Positions 6,601 to 16,857 of a stretch of 27,388 nt of DNA are shown here, piece by piece; positions within the stretch are counted from its first letter, which is position 1, and every line of letters starts with the position of its first letter. Location of the stretch: assembly GCF_000142905.1 (NCBI RefSeq), contig NW_013657638.1, positions 121,884-149,271 of the forward strand. Reading direction: 5' to 3'. Made by a program: the position numbers and the translations under genes. A model generated the notes under the pieces. The model did not search any database and was not told the origin of the DNA. It saw nothing but the letters and a program-made list of their open reading frames with translations. The stretch comes from Thecamonas trahens ATCC 50062. Taxonomy: Eukaryota; Apusozoa; Apusomonadida; Apusomonadidae.

Positions 6601-9600
6601 TTACCGCCTTGAGATGGATGGGCGAGCTGGCAGCTGGCGACTCGGGGTTGCTAGCATAGTCAGCCAGCAGCTGCTGCTGCAGAGGGCCGGCAGATGCCGA
6701 GAGGTCGTGGTCGCTGTCGCGCGGCGACGCCGGGGCAACGAGTCGTCGTCCGACACATCGAAAGCAACGGAGCGCTGGCGTGTGGGTGCCGGTGGGCCGT
6801 CGTCCGAGGAGAGGCCATACGGGTCTGCCGCAGCAGCGGCCGGTGGGCCGTTGTCCGAGGAGAGGCCATACGGGTCTGCCGCAGCAGCGGCCGGTGGGCC
6901 GTCGTCCGAGGAGAGGCCATACGGGTCTGCCGCAGCAGCGGCCGGTGGGCCGTCGTCCGAGGAGAGGCCATACGGGTCTGCCGCAGCAGCGGCCGGTGGG
7001 CCGTTGTCCGAGGAGAGGCCATACGGGTCTGCCGCGCGAGGTGCGGGTGCCCCGCCATCATCAGACGACAACCCATATGGATCCGCCGCGCGAGGCCCGG
7101 GTGCTCCGCCATCATCAGACGACAGCCCATATGGATCCGCCGCACGAGGCCCGGGTGCTCCGCCATCATCAGACGACAGCCCATATGGATCCGCCGCGCG
7201 AGGCCCGGGTGCTCCGCCATCATCAGACGACAGCCCATATGGATCCGCCGCACGAGGCCCGGGTGCTCCGCCATCATCAGACGACAGCCCATATGGATCT
7301 GCCGCGCGAGGCCCGGGTGCTCCGCCATCATCAGACGACAGCCCATATGGATCCGCCGCACGAGGCCCGGGTGCTCCGCCATCATCAGACGACAGCCCAT
7401 ATGGATCCGCCGCGCGAGGCCCGGGTGCTACTCCATCATCAGACGATAGTCCATACGGGTCCGCCGGAGCAAGAGCTCCCCCGTCGGACGAGAGCCCGTA
7501 TGGATCTGCAGCCGCCGGCGCAGCAACACCACCATCGTCAGACGACAACCCGTACGGGTCAGGTGCCGCCGCCCCACCGTCGGACGACAGCCCGTATGGG
7601 TCCGCCACCGCTGGCGCAGCGGTCCCCCCGTCGTCAGTCGAGAGTCCATACGGATCGGCAGGTACACCTCTATCCGAGGTGAGCCCAAACGGAGCGGGCT
7701 CAGCTGCCGCAAGAGGTGGGAGCTCGCCGTCGTCGGACGAGAGCGCGTGTGGATCTGAAGCCGCGAGGCCATCCGAGGTTATGGTGCCGGAAAACTGCGG
7801 TGCGGCCCGATACGGGTGCAACGACTGCGTCGATGCTGCTGTCAAAGACTCGCTCGGCACAAACCCGTCGGGGGCAGAGGCTTCGGTGGCCGCCACCGGC
7901 CGAAACCCTGACACGGCGCTGGTGGTCGAACTAGCATACAGGCTTTCAGGCGTCACCTGTACGGGCGCGGCCAGGTCTGGCAGCTCGTCGTCTGACTCGG
8001 AGACCGAGACATTGTATGTGGTGGGCGACGGAATCGGCGGGAGGTCCAGCTCGCGCGGCTCGACAAGCAACAGCGGGGACTCGGGTGCCGCCTTGGTCAC
8101 GGTTGCCGTGGTCACAAGCGCAGGGAGCGTGACTGGTGGCGGCGTCTTGCTCAGCCGCGGCAAGTCCATCTCTGGCACGCCCATGTCAGCCTCGCGCGAG
8201 CTTGCCGCGCGCTGTAGACCCGAGCCGCTCGTTGGCACCTCATCGACAAACGAGACATGCGGCGACATCGGCGGCATCGTGCTAGACCCGACTGGGACTG
8301 GCGACTTGGGCAAACTCTCCTCGGCCTGATCGTCGGCGCCGGTGAGGAGCGAGAGCATGTTCGAGAGTGACGAGACGAGGATGCTCAAAATGCGGTCCAG
8401 ATGGGTCTCATCGCCACCGGACATGGCCGCCGACACCGCAGGCAGCAGTCGGTCAGCGCCAATCCGTAGCTTCTGATCCTGCACCTCAACATCGAGTGCA
8501 ATGTCGTCTGCCATGGTGCCGAGCGACGCGGTGACCACATCGTGCAGCTGGAGAATCTCACGGGTAAGGTCCTTGATCCGCCGGTAGAGCATGGCCGAAA
8601 TGAGCTCGCGCCAGTTGCCCGCCAGCGACTGCGCCTTTGCCCGCAGCGGATCCAGCAAATCAAACCACGACATGCCGAGCGAGTCAGGCTCGGCGCGAAG
8701 CTGTGCGTTGACCGACGCGTTGGCAAGCGCCTCTGCTACCGCCGCGTCGGTTGCAGAGTCGCTGCTGGTCCGCGCGCTTGCCGTCGAGGAGCTCGAGTTG
8801 GCTCCGTCTGTGGCAACCGTGCCGCCGACGCTGGGCACAGCAGACCACGACTGGGACTGCCGAATAGCGTCGCTGCTGGGCAGTCGAGTAGACTTGCTCT
8901 TCTTCGCCTTCTTGTGCTTGCGACGTGACTTGTGCTTCTTCTTCTTCTTCTTCTTCTTCTTCTTCTTCTTCTTCTTCTTCTTGGTCTTGCTCGACTGTGG
9001 CCCACCCCGCACCGAGTCGTTGTCGGCGGCCATGACTGGAAGCGAGATCGAGGCAGAGCCCAAATCGACGAGGTCCGAGCCAGGCCCGGCGGCCTCGCCG
9101 TTGACAGGTGGTGCCGGCATAGGATCCGAATGAGAGAACGCCACCTTTGACACGTGGAGCGACGCGTCGACCTTGGGAACATGCCCCGATGAAGACGACC
9201 TTGAGGCTGGAGGTCTGTCTGTTGTCTTGGCTGACGAATCGAACGCCACCGTTTTCTTGCTGCTGCTGCCAGGAGCCTTGGACATGGCCGACGGCAACTT
9301 TGACCCAGATGCATCCGATTCAGCAGCATCAGGTGCGCCCGACGACAGAGGAGCAGGTTCATCGTCGCCACTAAGTCCGCCTCTGATGATCTCATCGAGG
9401 TTCTGCGACGAGCCGAGGATGTCGCGCATAAAGTCCGCGTCGTCGCCCGAGACTGATGCCGAGTCGGACGACTGCGCGCCCTGCAGGAGCGAGAGGAACT
9501 GCGTGGCACGCTCGATGTTGGTGTCGCCGCCGGCAGGCTCGGCTGCACCGGGGCCCATAGTTGACTCAAAGGTAGGGAAGGTCTCCATTCCACCGCCCGA

Positions 9601-9762
9601 TCCGCTTACCTCAGACGACGAGCCACTAACGAGGCCCTCAAAGCCAGTCGGTGTCCGCCGCTTCCTGGCCACAATGGCGGCGCTGTCTCCACCCGCCACC
9701 GCTGCCGCCGCCTTTTCCGCCAGCGACGGCTTGTCGCATGCAGTAGACGAGACCGATGCAGA

Positions 9763-9795
<33 letters not shown>

Positions 9796-10377
9796 TGAGG
9801 ACGGCGACGAAGATAACGACTCGGAGGTAGATGACGACGACGAAGACGAAGACGAAGATGAGGTTGATGACGATGGCGCCGACGAGCTCGTGGCGGCCTC
9901 ATCGCTTGGTGTGCCGTTGCCCTTGTGCTTGCTCTGCTTCTTGAGCTTCTTCCGGTGCTTCTTCTTCTTCTTCCTCCTCTTCTTCTTCTTCCTCCCTTTC
10001 TTCCTGTCCTTGCTCTTGCCCTTGGCGCCAGAACTCTTCCCTGCCTGCGACGGCGTCGCGCCGCCCAGTGACGACACAGCCTGGTTGGAGGTGCCCGAGG
10101 CCCCGCCTTGGGCCATGGGGTGTACATCGTCTGCGGCTGGAGATATGACGTCGGAAGCACTCAGCGGCTGTGACATGGAGTAGTTTGAGCCAAACGGCGA
10201 GGTGCTTTGCCGTTGCGCGGAAGAGGCAATGATGGCAGCGGTGGTGGCGCCTGGAGGCGCAGTCACTGTCGGATCGTCCAGCAATGGCGAGGTGGTCGTT
10301 GGCGAGGTGGAGAGCTTGGAGAGCAGCTTGTCGATCTCATTGGTCGTCAGCTTTTCTGCCAGGGACTCTGCAGACAT
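6601..10377 (-). CDS. Large Ser/Lys-rich low-complexity protein with a DPYGLSSDDG repeat (probably the 5' part of the RGS gene)
   Basis: 1,258 residues in one frame from the ATG at 10377 (MSAESLAEKLTTNEIDKLL). Features in order: a helical N-terminus; a Lys/Arg-rich run near residues 120-150; long poly-Ser stretches; a mixed acidic segment; a second run of about 17 Lys near residue 470; a helical segment of about 110 residues (SWFDLLDPLRAKAQSL onward, near 8360-8680); then 17 DPYGLS repeats. No enzyme motif or known family was recognised. After SVAFDVSDDDSLP the frame turns into Arg-, Cys- and Trp-containing sequence that looks non-coding and stops at 6601. A different frame (offset equal to one missing base) then carries natural-looking sequence straight into the RGS frame. 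I infer one gene of roughly 2,340 residues. Two separate genes 17 bp apart are the alternative. Confidence 0.75.
6700..6745 (-). other. Probable frame break joining the Ser/Lys-rich and RGS reading frames
   Basis: Upstream the frame reads SVAFDVSDDDSLPRRR, matching the style of that protein (compare TVAFDSSAK earlier in it). From about 6718 downward the frame two bases on reads DSDHDLSASAGPLQQQLLAD and runs without a stop into the RGS protein. A single missing base in the GC-rich stretch would unite them. A CTGAC plus TGCTAG near 6650-6662 could instead be an intron end, but I see no good donor. Confidence 0.55.
6791..7037 (-). repeat. 51-bp coding tandem repeat, about five units (DPYGLSSDDGPPAAAAA)
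   Basis: Near-identical 51-bp units start at 6791, 6842, 6893, 6944 and 6995. Each encodes DPYGLSSDDG/NG followed by PPAAAAA on the minus strand. Variation is mainly the third-position-like C/T in GGGCCGTCG versus GGGCCGTTG, which switches Asp to Asn. Confidence 0.95.
7027..7457 (-). repeat. 54-bp coding tandem repeat, about eight units (DPYGLSSDDGGAPGPRAA)
   Basis: Units of 54 bp with almost no divergence encode DPYGLSSDDGGAPGPRAA on the minus strand. Silent CGCGCGAGG and CGCACGAGG variants alternate strictly over seven successive units, so the true unit of expansion looks like a 108-bp dimer. More diverged DPYGLS copies continue to about 7690. All three frames of the opposite strand stay open here as a by-product. 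Confidence 0.95.
8935..8982 (-). repeat. Pure (AAG)16 triplet repeat encoding poly-lysine
   Basis: The plus strand is an uninterrupted CTT repeat of 48 bp. On the coding strand every codon is AAG, giving Lys, and this adjoins further AAG-rich sequence. GAA/TTC-type tracts can form triplexes and are length-unstable. Confidence 0.95.
9750..9875 (-). repeat. TCG/TCC/TCA-rich repeat encoding poly-serine
   Basis: GACGAGGACGAG-type sequence on the plus strand reads as serine codons on the coding strand. It gives two long serine runs broken by short TSESLSSSP-like segments. On the plus strand it mimics an acidic Asp/Glu protein, which is a shadow. Confidence 0.85.
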
Positions 10378-10722
10378 CTTGCCCTATGTGTGTGTGTGGA
10401 GGGTGGGGGGGGGGGGGGGCGTGAAGTACCGCCCCCTCCCAGCTGCGTGGAGCGGAGAGGACGAAACAGCGGCTGTGGGTCAGCGAACGCGCGATAAAAC
10501 CGCCAACGGCAAACGACCAAACGACAAACGACCAAACGACAAACGACGAGCGACCAAACGGCAAGCGACCAAACGGCAGACAAACTGACAGCCCATGACT
10601 GATGGCAAACAAAGACCAAGTCGTGAGCAACGCCAACGCGCGAGCAACTTGTTTGCCCTTCCCCCTTTCCCCCTCCCCCTCCCCCCTCCCCCTGGCCATC
10701 GCGCTCACTGAACAGACTCGCT
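10378..10722. promoter_or_regulatory. 345-bp spacer with a G15 run, an AAACGAC repeat and a C-rich tract
   Basis: It lies upstream of the Ser/Lys-rich gene and downstream of the DUF1445 gene, both on the minus strand. It holds a GT-rich run leading to 15 consecutive G (10405-10419), a heptamer-like AAACGAC repeat (10504-10585), and a CCCCCT-rich tract (about 10656-10694). No ORF in it resembles a gene. The promoter of the minus-strand gene is presumably here. Confidence 0.5.
10504..10585. repeat. Short tandem repeat based on AAACGAC
   Basis: About ten copies of AAACGAC, joined with or without one extra base, give a 15-bp higher unit (AAACGACCAAACGAC). The right-hand copies drift to AAACGGC and AGCGACC. 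It sits 127-208 bp upstream of the start codon at 10377. Confidence 0.85.
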
Positions 10723-11657
10723 TTACTGCTGCGGCAGGTTATCCAGCGGCTCGCATGGTGCCTTCAGCTCGGCATCGAGGACGTCCGTGACAAACATGTA
10801 GCCTGGGGCGTGGGTGATGGCAAACGGGATGCGGGCGGCCATGAGTGCCGACTGCGGCGTGACGCCACAGGCCCAGAAGACCGGCTCAGCGCCGTGAGGG
10901 ATGGGGACAGCATTACCAAAGTCGGGCTTGCTCACATCGGCAATGCCGAGTGCATCGGGCGCGCCATAACCGACCGGCGCCCCGTGTGCGCCCGGATAGC
11001 AGCCGGTGAGCGAGGCAACCGCCTCAAAGTCTGCCGGTAGGTACGGCCGCATCGAGACCACCAGGTTGCCGCCAAACGGGCCGACCTTGACGTTCGGCAC
11101 GTTGGTCTCGTACATGGCGACGTTGGTGCCGGCCACAACATGCGCCGGCGGCAGGCCGATCGCCGCCAGCTCGTCCTCCCAAGAGAACGAGCACCCGAGG
11201 AGAAAGCCGACCATGGGCAGCGGGCGGCCATCGGCGCCCGGCTCGAGTGGTGAGGCGCCGAGTGGACCGTCGGCAACCGGCTCGTTCGACCACAACTCGT
11301 CGACGCTCCGCGGCTCGCTCTCCAGCTCGCCGGCCCGCCACACCCGGTACCGCGGCACGTCTGTGGCCAGATCAGAGCCCGGTGCGACCCGTGCAGCCTC
11401 GCGCGGAGCAGTAGCATGTGGATCGGTGACATCGAGCAGTGGGCACGCCTTGGGATTCGCCAGACAAAACATCAGAAAGTCCAGCGCGTAGGCCACAGGC
11501 ACCACAACCAGGTTGGCCTGCACAAACGACGGGACGGCTCCGGGCGTTGGGCCTCAAACTCGCCGCGGCGGCACAGCTGGCGGAACGCCGCCGCCGCGCT
11601 TCGGTCCACAGCTTCGCCAGCACTTCGGAACAAATGGGTGAGACCCGTACGGAGCAT
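10723..11657 (-). CDS. DUF1445/UPF0317 family, D-glutamate cyclase-like protein (frame break near its 5' end)
   Basis: The main frame ends MFVTDVLDAELK and carries the family's hallmark blocks: VQANLVVVP, LANPKACPLLDVTDP, PRYRVWRAGEL, FLLGCSFSWEDEL, MYETNVPNV, GPFGGNLVVSMRP, GAHGAPVGYG, FWACGVTPQSALMAARIPF and ITHAPGYMFVTD. Mammalian DGLUCY of this family is a mitochondrial D-glutamate cyclase; the bacterial members are of about this length. The long frame starts inside a conserved block. The missing N-terminus is read one frame over from the ATG at 11657 (MLRTGLTHLFRSAGEAV to FRQLCRRGEF). The family normally reads RxGEWxGPTAG here, and RRGEF plus GPTPGAVPSFVQANL gives exactly that if one base is restored near 11555. 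Intact length would be about 311 residues. The Arg-rich, acid-poor N-terminus could be a mitochondrial presequence (inference). The next gene upstream on the same strand is 175 bp away. Confidence 0.88.
11550..11562 (-). other. Frame break in the DUF1445 gene
   Basis: On the minus strand GAGTTTGAGGCCCAACG reads E-F-E-A-Q in the N-terminal frame, and two bases on reads G-P-T-P in the frame of the main ORF. In the latter frame a TGA lies directly upstream, so the two halves cannot be read in one frame as given. Alignment to the family consensus leaves no gap beyond one base. Confidence 0.85.
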
Positions 11658-11832
11658 GGTGGTGGAGTGTGTAGCGCAGAGTGTGGGGTGTGGGTGTGGT
11701 GAGCGTGTGCGCGCAGGTGTGGTGTGACGCGCCGACGAGCCCACTTGCATGACTGGCCGAGCCGTTCCGACCCTGCCCACTCGCGCCTCCTCGACCGATC
11801 GACACAAGACACGGCCATGTCCTGGCTTTGGT
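11658..11832. promoter_or_regulatory. 175-bp spacer upstream of the DUF1445 gene
   Basis: It contains a CA/CCCACAC-rich stretch in minus-strand sense (about 11665-11725), similar to other gene starts in this window. No clear TATA box is visible. Presumed promoter of the DUF1445 gene and terminator region of the beta-helix gene. Confidence 0.4.
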
Positions 11833-14800
11833 TCATTGATCACGACCACGAGTGATGGATCTATGTGGTGAGATCTTGCTGCGCGCACGAGGAGAACGTC
11901 GACTGCGGCGGACACGGCCCGTTCGACTGCGTGGTGATGTCAACGCTCCGCTGCTGCTGATCTCGCCCGAGCCCTGTGGTGAGAGCAGAGAGTTGGTCGA
12001 GGCCCGTTGGTTCTGATCCGATATGTGCTGGTCCCGCGGCGAGGCAGTGCCGGTTCGCGCTGCTACGCGGGCATTCCGCCGCCGAGCGCCCTGCGGCGAT
12101 GGGCTGCCGGACTCGGCACCATATCGCAGATCCTGCTCGCTCCTTCCGCCCCTTCGCATCGACGGCCGCGGCGGCCGCGCATGACGGCCTGTGGCTTTTG
12201 GCTCCTCGGGGTGGTCTTCCTCGCTCACCGACAGCTCAAGCAGTTCGGCGATGGTCCCATTCAACGGGGATGGTGCCTTCTTCGACGTCGAGACGTAGAC
12301 GCTTTGGGGAGGCGGTAGGTGCGGGCATGTGTCCGTGTCGGGGCTCGAACTCGAGCTGGATCCCAAGCTCGAGCGTGGATCGCATCCGTGACCAGACTCT
12401 GACCCGCTGCTCGTCTGCCAACTCGACTTGGGCGACGCATCTGTTTCGATCTTGCGCTTGGCACGAGCTTGCTTCCACTTCTTGAGGTAGATGTGGTAGG
12501 CGAGCGCCGTGACCACCACGCCCATTGCCACAACCTGCACGACTGCGGTTAGGCCAAACAGCGTCCGGTTGTACCTGTACAGAAAGACAAGCATGACCAC
12601 AGACGACGCCATCCCCGACACAACCGAAAACATGGTGTGCATGCGGTCGCGGAACGGATCGAGCAGCGCCACGAGAGCCATCGACACGCCAAAGTTACAC
12701 ACAATCGTCACAATTCGCACGTCCTGCCTGTGGATGACCACCGTCTCGGCCACAAACACAAGAACCGTCACAAAGTGCAGAGCCCGGAACCATAGGAACC
12801 GCAGCCGCAGTGACCGGATCACAAACCCGATGCTCTCGTGGATCATGACAGCCACAGCTACGCTAGCAGAAACGAGCTGCTTCTGTGCCTGGATTCCGCG
12901 GACAATCACAAAGATTGGAAAGCCAAGCAGGACAAAGATGCCCACTAACCATCCCAATGCGGCCGCCACGGCGTGCCGACCTTGGTAGCACACCAGACTC
13001 CGCTGCACCACAAGCCGCAGCTTGCCGTCGCCGGACCATCCGCAGTGAAGCACCTGAGCAGTCCGCAGAGCCACCTGTAGGTACGTCATCGCCACCAGGA
13101 TGATCACGGCATGCGTCGCCCGCGCCGCGAACATGCCCCGCGCATTCGCCGCCTCTACTCCCAATGCGTCGGACACCACCGTCGACTCGAGCACGGCAAT
13201 GCGTGCCTCCGCATTGTCGGCATCGACTTCTGGGCTAGGTGTCGTCAGCTCGCCCGCAGATACTGAGAGCATCGGCGTTGAAGCATCCATAGTTTCGTCT
13301 TCGCCAGGCATCCAGGCGAGGTCAAAGGCGCGCTGCGCGTTGACTGACGACGCCGCCTTGGTCGGTCGCAACCATGACCGCACGGCCACCACAGCCACAA
13401 ACAGCGCCCCAATGCCAACTACAAACACCACAAGCCCGCCGTAGAAGACCGGGAAAGAGATCGCACCCACCGTGCATCCCGGCTTGATGACTTCAACCTC
13501 AAAGTTGATGATCGACGCCACCCGGAGAACGAGTGCCAGCCACGAAACCGACGTCGACGACGACAGCTGAAGCAGCCCCATGCGAGCCACGAGCACCAGC
13601 TGCTGGACGGCAATCACGCCAGACACCACGTTGACCAGCGACGCCGCAGAGAGAAAGAGTAGGCCAAAAATAACAATTACGAACATGCCGCAAGCCACAA
13701 TCGCCACCACTGCAAGCTCTGCCCGCACACTTGCGCTCGATCCGCACGCTGTGCACACTCCGGACTCAACAAAGTAATCGGCTTCGCAGCTCGAGCAGAA
13801 CTCGCCTTGATATCCATCAGCGCAGACCTGCGTGTCGCGCGCGCCAGAGGCCAGCACCAGTGGTGGGTACCCAGCAATCTCGCCCAGTGATCCTGGGCAT
13901 GCGTCGCGGTGGTAGCACTCGGACGGCGGCTCGGCCTCGTTGAACGACCAGTAGCCACGTTTCGGCCAGAACCGGGGACCACCCGGGCAGTAAGCCCCGG
14001 TAAACGACGCGCACGATCGGCACTGACCCTTGTACAGCACTGTGCCACTGTCACTGCATCCAGACCCGTCGTAGTAAATCCCGCCGAGCACCACGTCGCC
14101 TGTTCCGTTCAGCACGCGAACCTCGCCGTAGCCGGTCCTGTTTGACGGCGGCGCGACGAAGAGCCCACTTGCCGATGTCACCAGCTCCACCCACACCAAC
14201 GCCTGTGCCTCGGCCTCAAAAATCGGGCCCATACGCGTCTCGATCGCCAGCGCCAGCGTCTGGGCTCCAAGCCGTGGGTGCGAGATCGCAACTGCGACGC
14301 CGCCGGCCAATGGAACGGTGCTTGGAAACAACTCGTACGGCGTTGCAATGATTGTCTCTGGCAACTGAGGAGGTGGCGGCGGCGGTGATGACGGTGGCGG
14401 CGGCGAGGGTGACGGCGGCGGCGAGAGTGACGGCGGTGGTGACGGCGGTGGCGACGGCGCCACAACGCAGTTTGGACCCGACCGCATGTAGCCCGAGATG
14501 CATGTCGGACACGTATCACTGGGCGTGCATGTCGCACAGCCGGTCGGACACGCAACGCATGGTGAGAATGAGTTCACATACCGCGAATTGTGCAACTCAC
14601 ACTGCTTGCATGCCTTGTACGACACGCCGCTGTTCTCCAGACCAAACTTATTGTCGCACTGGGTGCACCCGCTCGCGTTGCTGGACGTACAGTTAACCCG
14701 TACATCGCAACCGCTGCTAGATGATGACCACCCCGGGGCGCACTGGCCGGCACACGACGTCGCTGGTTTGTCAGATCACATATGTCTGCATCCGATCCAC

Positions 14801-16355
14801 CGTGGGCGCAGATGCCCACGTTTCCACACCCGCCTGCCGTCAGCGATAGACTCGCTGCTCCGGTCGGATCGTCGCACCATAGGTTGAGTCCCATCCGCGC
14901 CACCGGCCCCATGTTGCCGCACACGTGGCCGCCCGACAGATCGACAGGCCCGGGCGAGGTAGAGAGAAACACCGCTCCGCGCGAGCTCGCCGTATTGCGC
15001 GAGGCAGCCCATCTGGTGCCGTTGACGCTCCCGCCGGTGCCGATCCACACTCCAGCGCCGTCTGTCGCCATGTTGTCCATCAAACGCGCCTCGCGCAGCT
15101 CGGCGCTTCCGGCCACATGTATCCCGCCACCGTTGGCCCCGGCCATGTTGCTCGTCACATTGGTCACGCCATCGAGCAAAGCGCTCGCGCCCAGAGCCAC
15201 CCCGATGCCACCGCCGCTTCCGCTCGCTGCATTGCTCGCCACGAGCGCGTCATACATCTCGAGTCGGGCCCCTGGCTCGACCATAATACCGCCACCGCCC
15301 CCAGACGCAACATTGCCCTGAACAGCAGCACGGGGGCTGACGACACAGACCGAGTCAGTCCCGGCGCATGAAAGCCCGCCGCCGGATCCGCTGGCGGTGT
15401 TGACGTCGAGCTTCGCTTCAAAGCCCAACGTGACTCGTGCTCCGCCGGTGGCAGCCACGCCGCCACCGTCGCTACCGGCGCTGCATCGCGTCATCTGCAT
15501 GTCGATCATGCTCAACGAGGTCCCCATGCCAGCCACGGCCACTCCGCCGCCGCTGCCGCTGTTCGCGGTCGCGTCCGCCACGAGGCAGTTTCTAATATCC
15601 ACATCACCGGCGCTAGCAAAGATCGCCCCACCGCTGCCTGCAGCAGAGTTGTCTTCCATAGCGCCATACGATATGGCAAACAACGAGCCGATCGAGCCAG
15701 GCGCCACATACACGCCACCGCCAGATCCGTATGCGGTCGAAGTTGAAATCGACGAGGTGTCGGCGACCACCACCGAGGCACCGCCATCGATGGAGATCCC
15801 ACCGCCATAGTTGCCCGCGGTCGACTCGGTGATCCATGTGTTCTCGAGCACCACGCTCCCGCCGCCGATGTGCATCGCTCCGCCGCGAAACGTCCCGCTC
15901 CCGCCTACCCGGCATTGGAAGATGTGCAGCTCCTTGAGCGTCAGATCGCTGGTTGAGGTCTTAATCAGGCACCCGCCATCGCGCGACGAGCCGAGCCCCA
16001 TGCCCGACCCTCCATAGAGAGTAAATCCCTCGAGCCGCGCGCCTGGAGCCAATGCCGAGAGCGCAAACGCACGCGCGTTCGAACCGTAGCAGTTGATTCG
16101 CGACGAGCCGCGCCCGGCGCCACGGAGCGTAACATTGGCCACCCCTGCAGGAAACTCGATCGAGTCGGCGCAGCCAGTCCATGTACCGGCCGCAAAGGTA
16201 ACCACTGTGTTGTCTGTGGCTGTTGCAAGAGTGCTCGCAATGTCAGCCACGGCGTAGGTGTTTGGCACGGTGAGACCAGATGCAGCCCCAATCAACAACT
16301 CGACGAATACCAATGTGACCGCCGCAGCGACAGCACCGTTCTTGAAGGAGAGCAT
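11833..16355 (-). CDS. Giant surface protein: signal peptide, parallel beta-helix, Cys-rich, TIG-like, about ten TM, basic tail (one frame break)
   Basis: About 1,507 residues if read across one missing base near 14755-14776. Order: signal peptide (MLSFKNGAVAAAVTLVFVEL); a beta-helix of residues about 30-510 with repeating GGGI/GGGV turns and N-x-A-x-GSGGG motifs, as in polymorphic membrane protein-like domains; Cys-rich ATSCAGQCAPGW to TCPTCISGYMRSGPNC; an SPPP-rich hydroxyproline-like linker (14371-14465); a TIG-like domain (ELFPSTVPLAGGVAVAI); a second Cys-rich domain (AYCPGGPRF, VCADGYQGEFCSSC); nine to ten hydrophobic segments (about 12480-13720); and a cytosolic tail of about 215 residues rich in Ser, Arg and SPR motifs. 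The membrane part contains EVIKPGC, RTAQVLHC, LVCYQG and LLDPFRDR, all mirrored in the divergent neighbour. I infer a plasma-membrane adhesion receptor or channel. No known family name is assigned. Confidence 0.82.
14750..14778 (-). other. Frame break in the beta-helix surface protein gene
   Basis: The beta-helix frame reads GSDADICDLTNQ and then turns into Arg/His-rich sequence ending at 14574. Two bases on, after a TGA at 14776-14778, another frame reads SDKPATSCAGQCAPGW and runs through all the Cys-rich and membrane domains. That frame has no ATG at its head; the only starts are internal. One missing base explains it. Confidence 0.75.
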
Positions 16356-16811
16356 GATATGGATGAGGTGAGCAGGGCAAGATACAACTGGTGCTTGCCT
16401 TCAACAACCACGCCGGAGAAACCAGAGAGGCCGCAGAGGTAAAGAGAGTGTGTGTGCGAGCGAGAGGGAGGGAGAAATATAAGGCCATACCTTCAGCGTG
16501 CCCCATATCGGCATTCATCCGCAGAGCCCAACCACCACCCGGTACAAACGGAATGTCAACCGGCCACGACTATTTCTCCGCAAATATAAATTTTCCCCAC
16601 ACACACCCCGCCCCGCATCACCACCCCTCCCCTCCCCCCCCTTTCCGCGACCAACAATCTTCCAATTTCCCGCCCCGCACAACGAACACCGAACACTCTG
16701 AACGAAAGACCACACGCGCAAGGCCACATCACCCTCAACCTCAGACACACACACACACACATACACACACACACACATACACCTGCCCTGACACACACAC
16801 GCCTTCACAAT

Positions 16812-16844
<33 letters not shown>

Positions 16845-16857
16845 CTACTTTGCTGGA
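16356..16857. promoter_or_regulatory. Divergent promoter region between the two giant surface-protein genes
   Basis: This 502-bp spacer separates start codons at 16355 (-) and 16858 (+). It is the most AT-rich stretch of the window. It contains a TATA-like AAATATAAGG at 16475-16484 and a CAAATATAAATTTT at 16581-16594. Either could serve the minus-strand gene (about 120 and 230 bp from its ATG) or the plus-strand one. GAGAGGGAG and GTGTGTGCGAG purine-rich sequence lies nearer the minus gene, and a (CA)n tract lies directly before the plus gene. No ORF of note. Confidence 0.6.
16744..16845. repeat. (CA)n microsatellite before the Calx-beta gene
   Basis: Three blocks of CA dinucleotides, at 16744-16782, 16791-16800 and 16814-16845, are interrupted by TA and CTGCC-type segments. 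The last block ends 13 bp before the ATG, so it is probably transcribed as 5' UTR. Confidence 0.92.

Noticed and set aside
6791-7457. CRISPR-like or satellite repeat array
   Set aside because: The repeats are multiples of three, adjoin without spacers, and are in frame within a long coding region.
5744-8329. Plus-strand ORF of 861 codons, with repeated SSDDSPYGSA-type sequence
   Set aside because: It is a shadow of the minus-strand RGS and repeat genes. The 51/54-bp repeats keep all frames open, and the parts outside the repeats show no natural composition. The minus strand has recognisable domains.
9173-10183. Plus-strand ORF with acidic Asp/Glu and poly-Phe runs
   Set aside because: Mirror of serine and lysine codon repeats on the minus strand.
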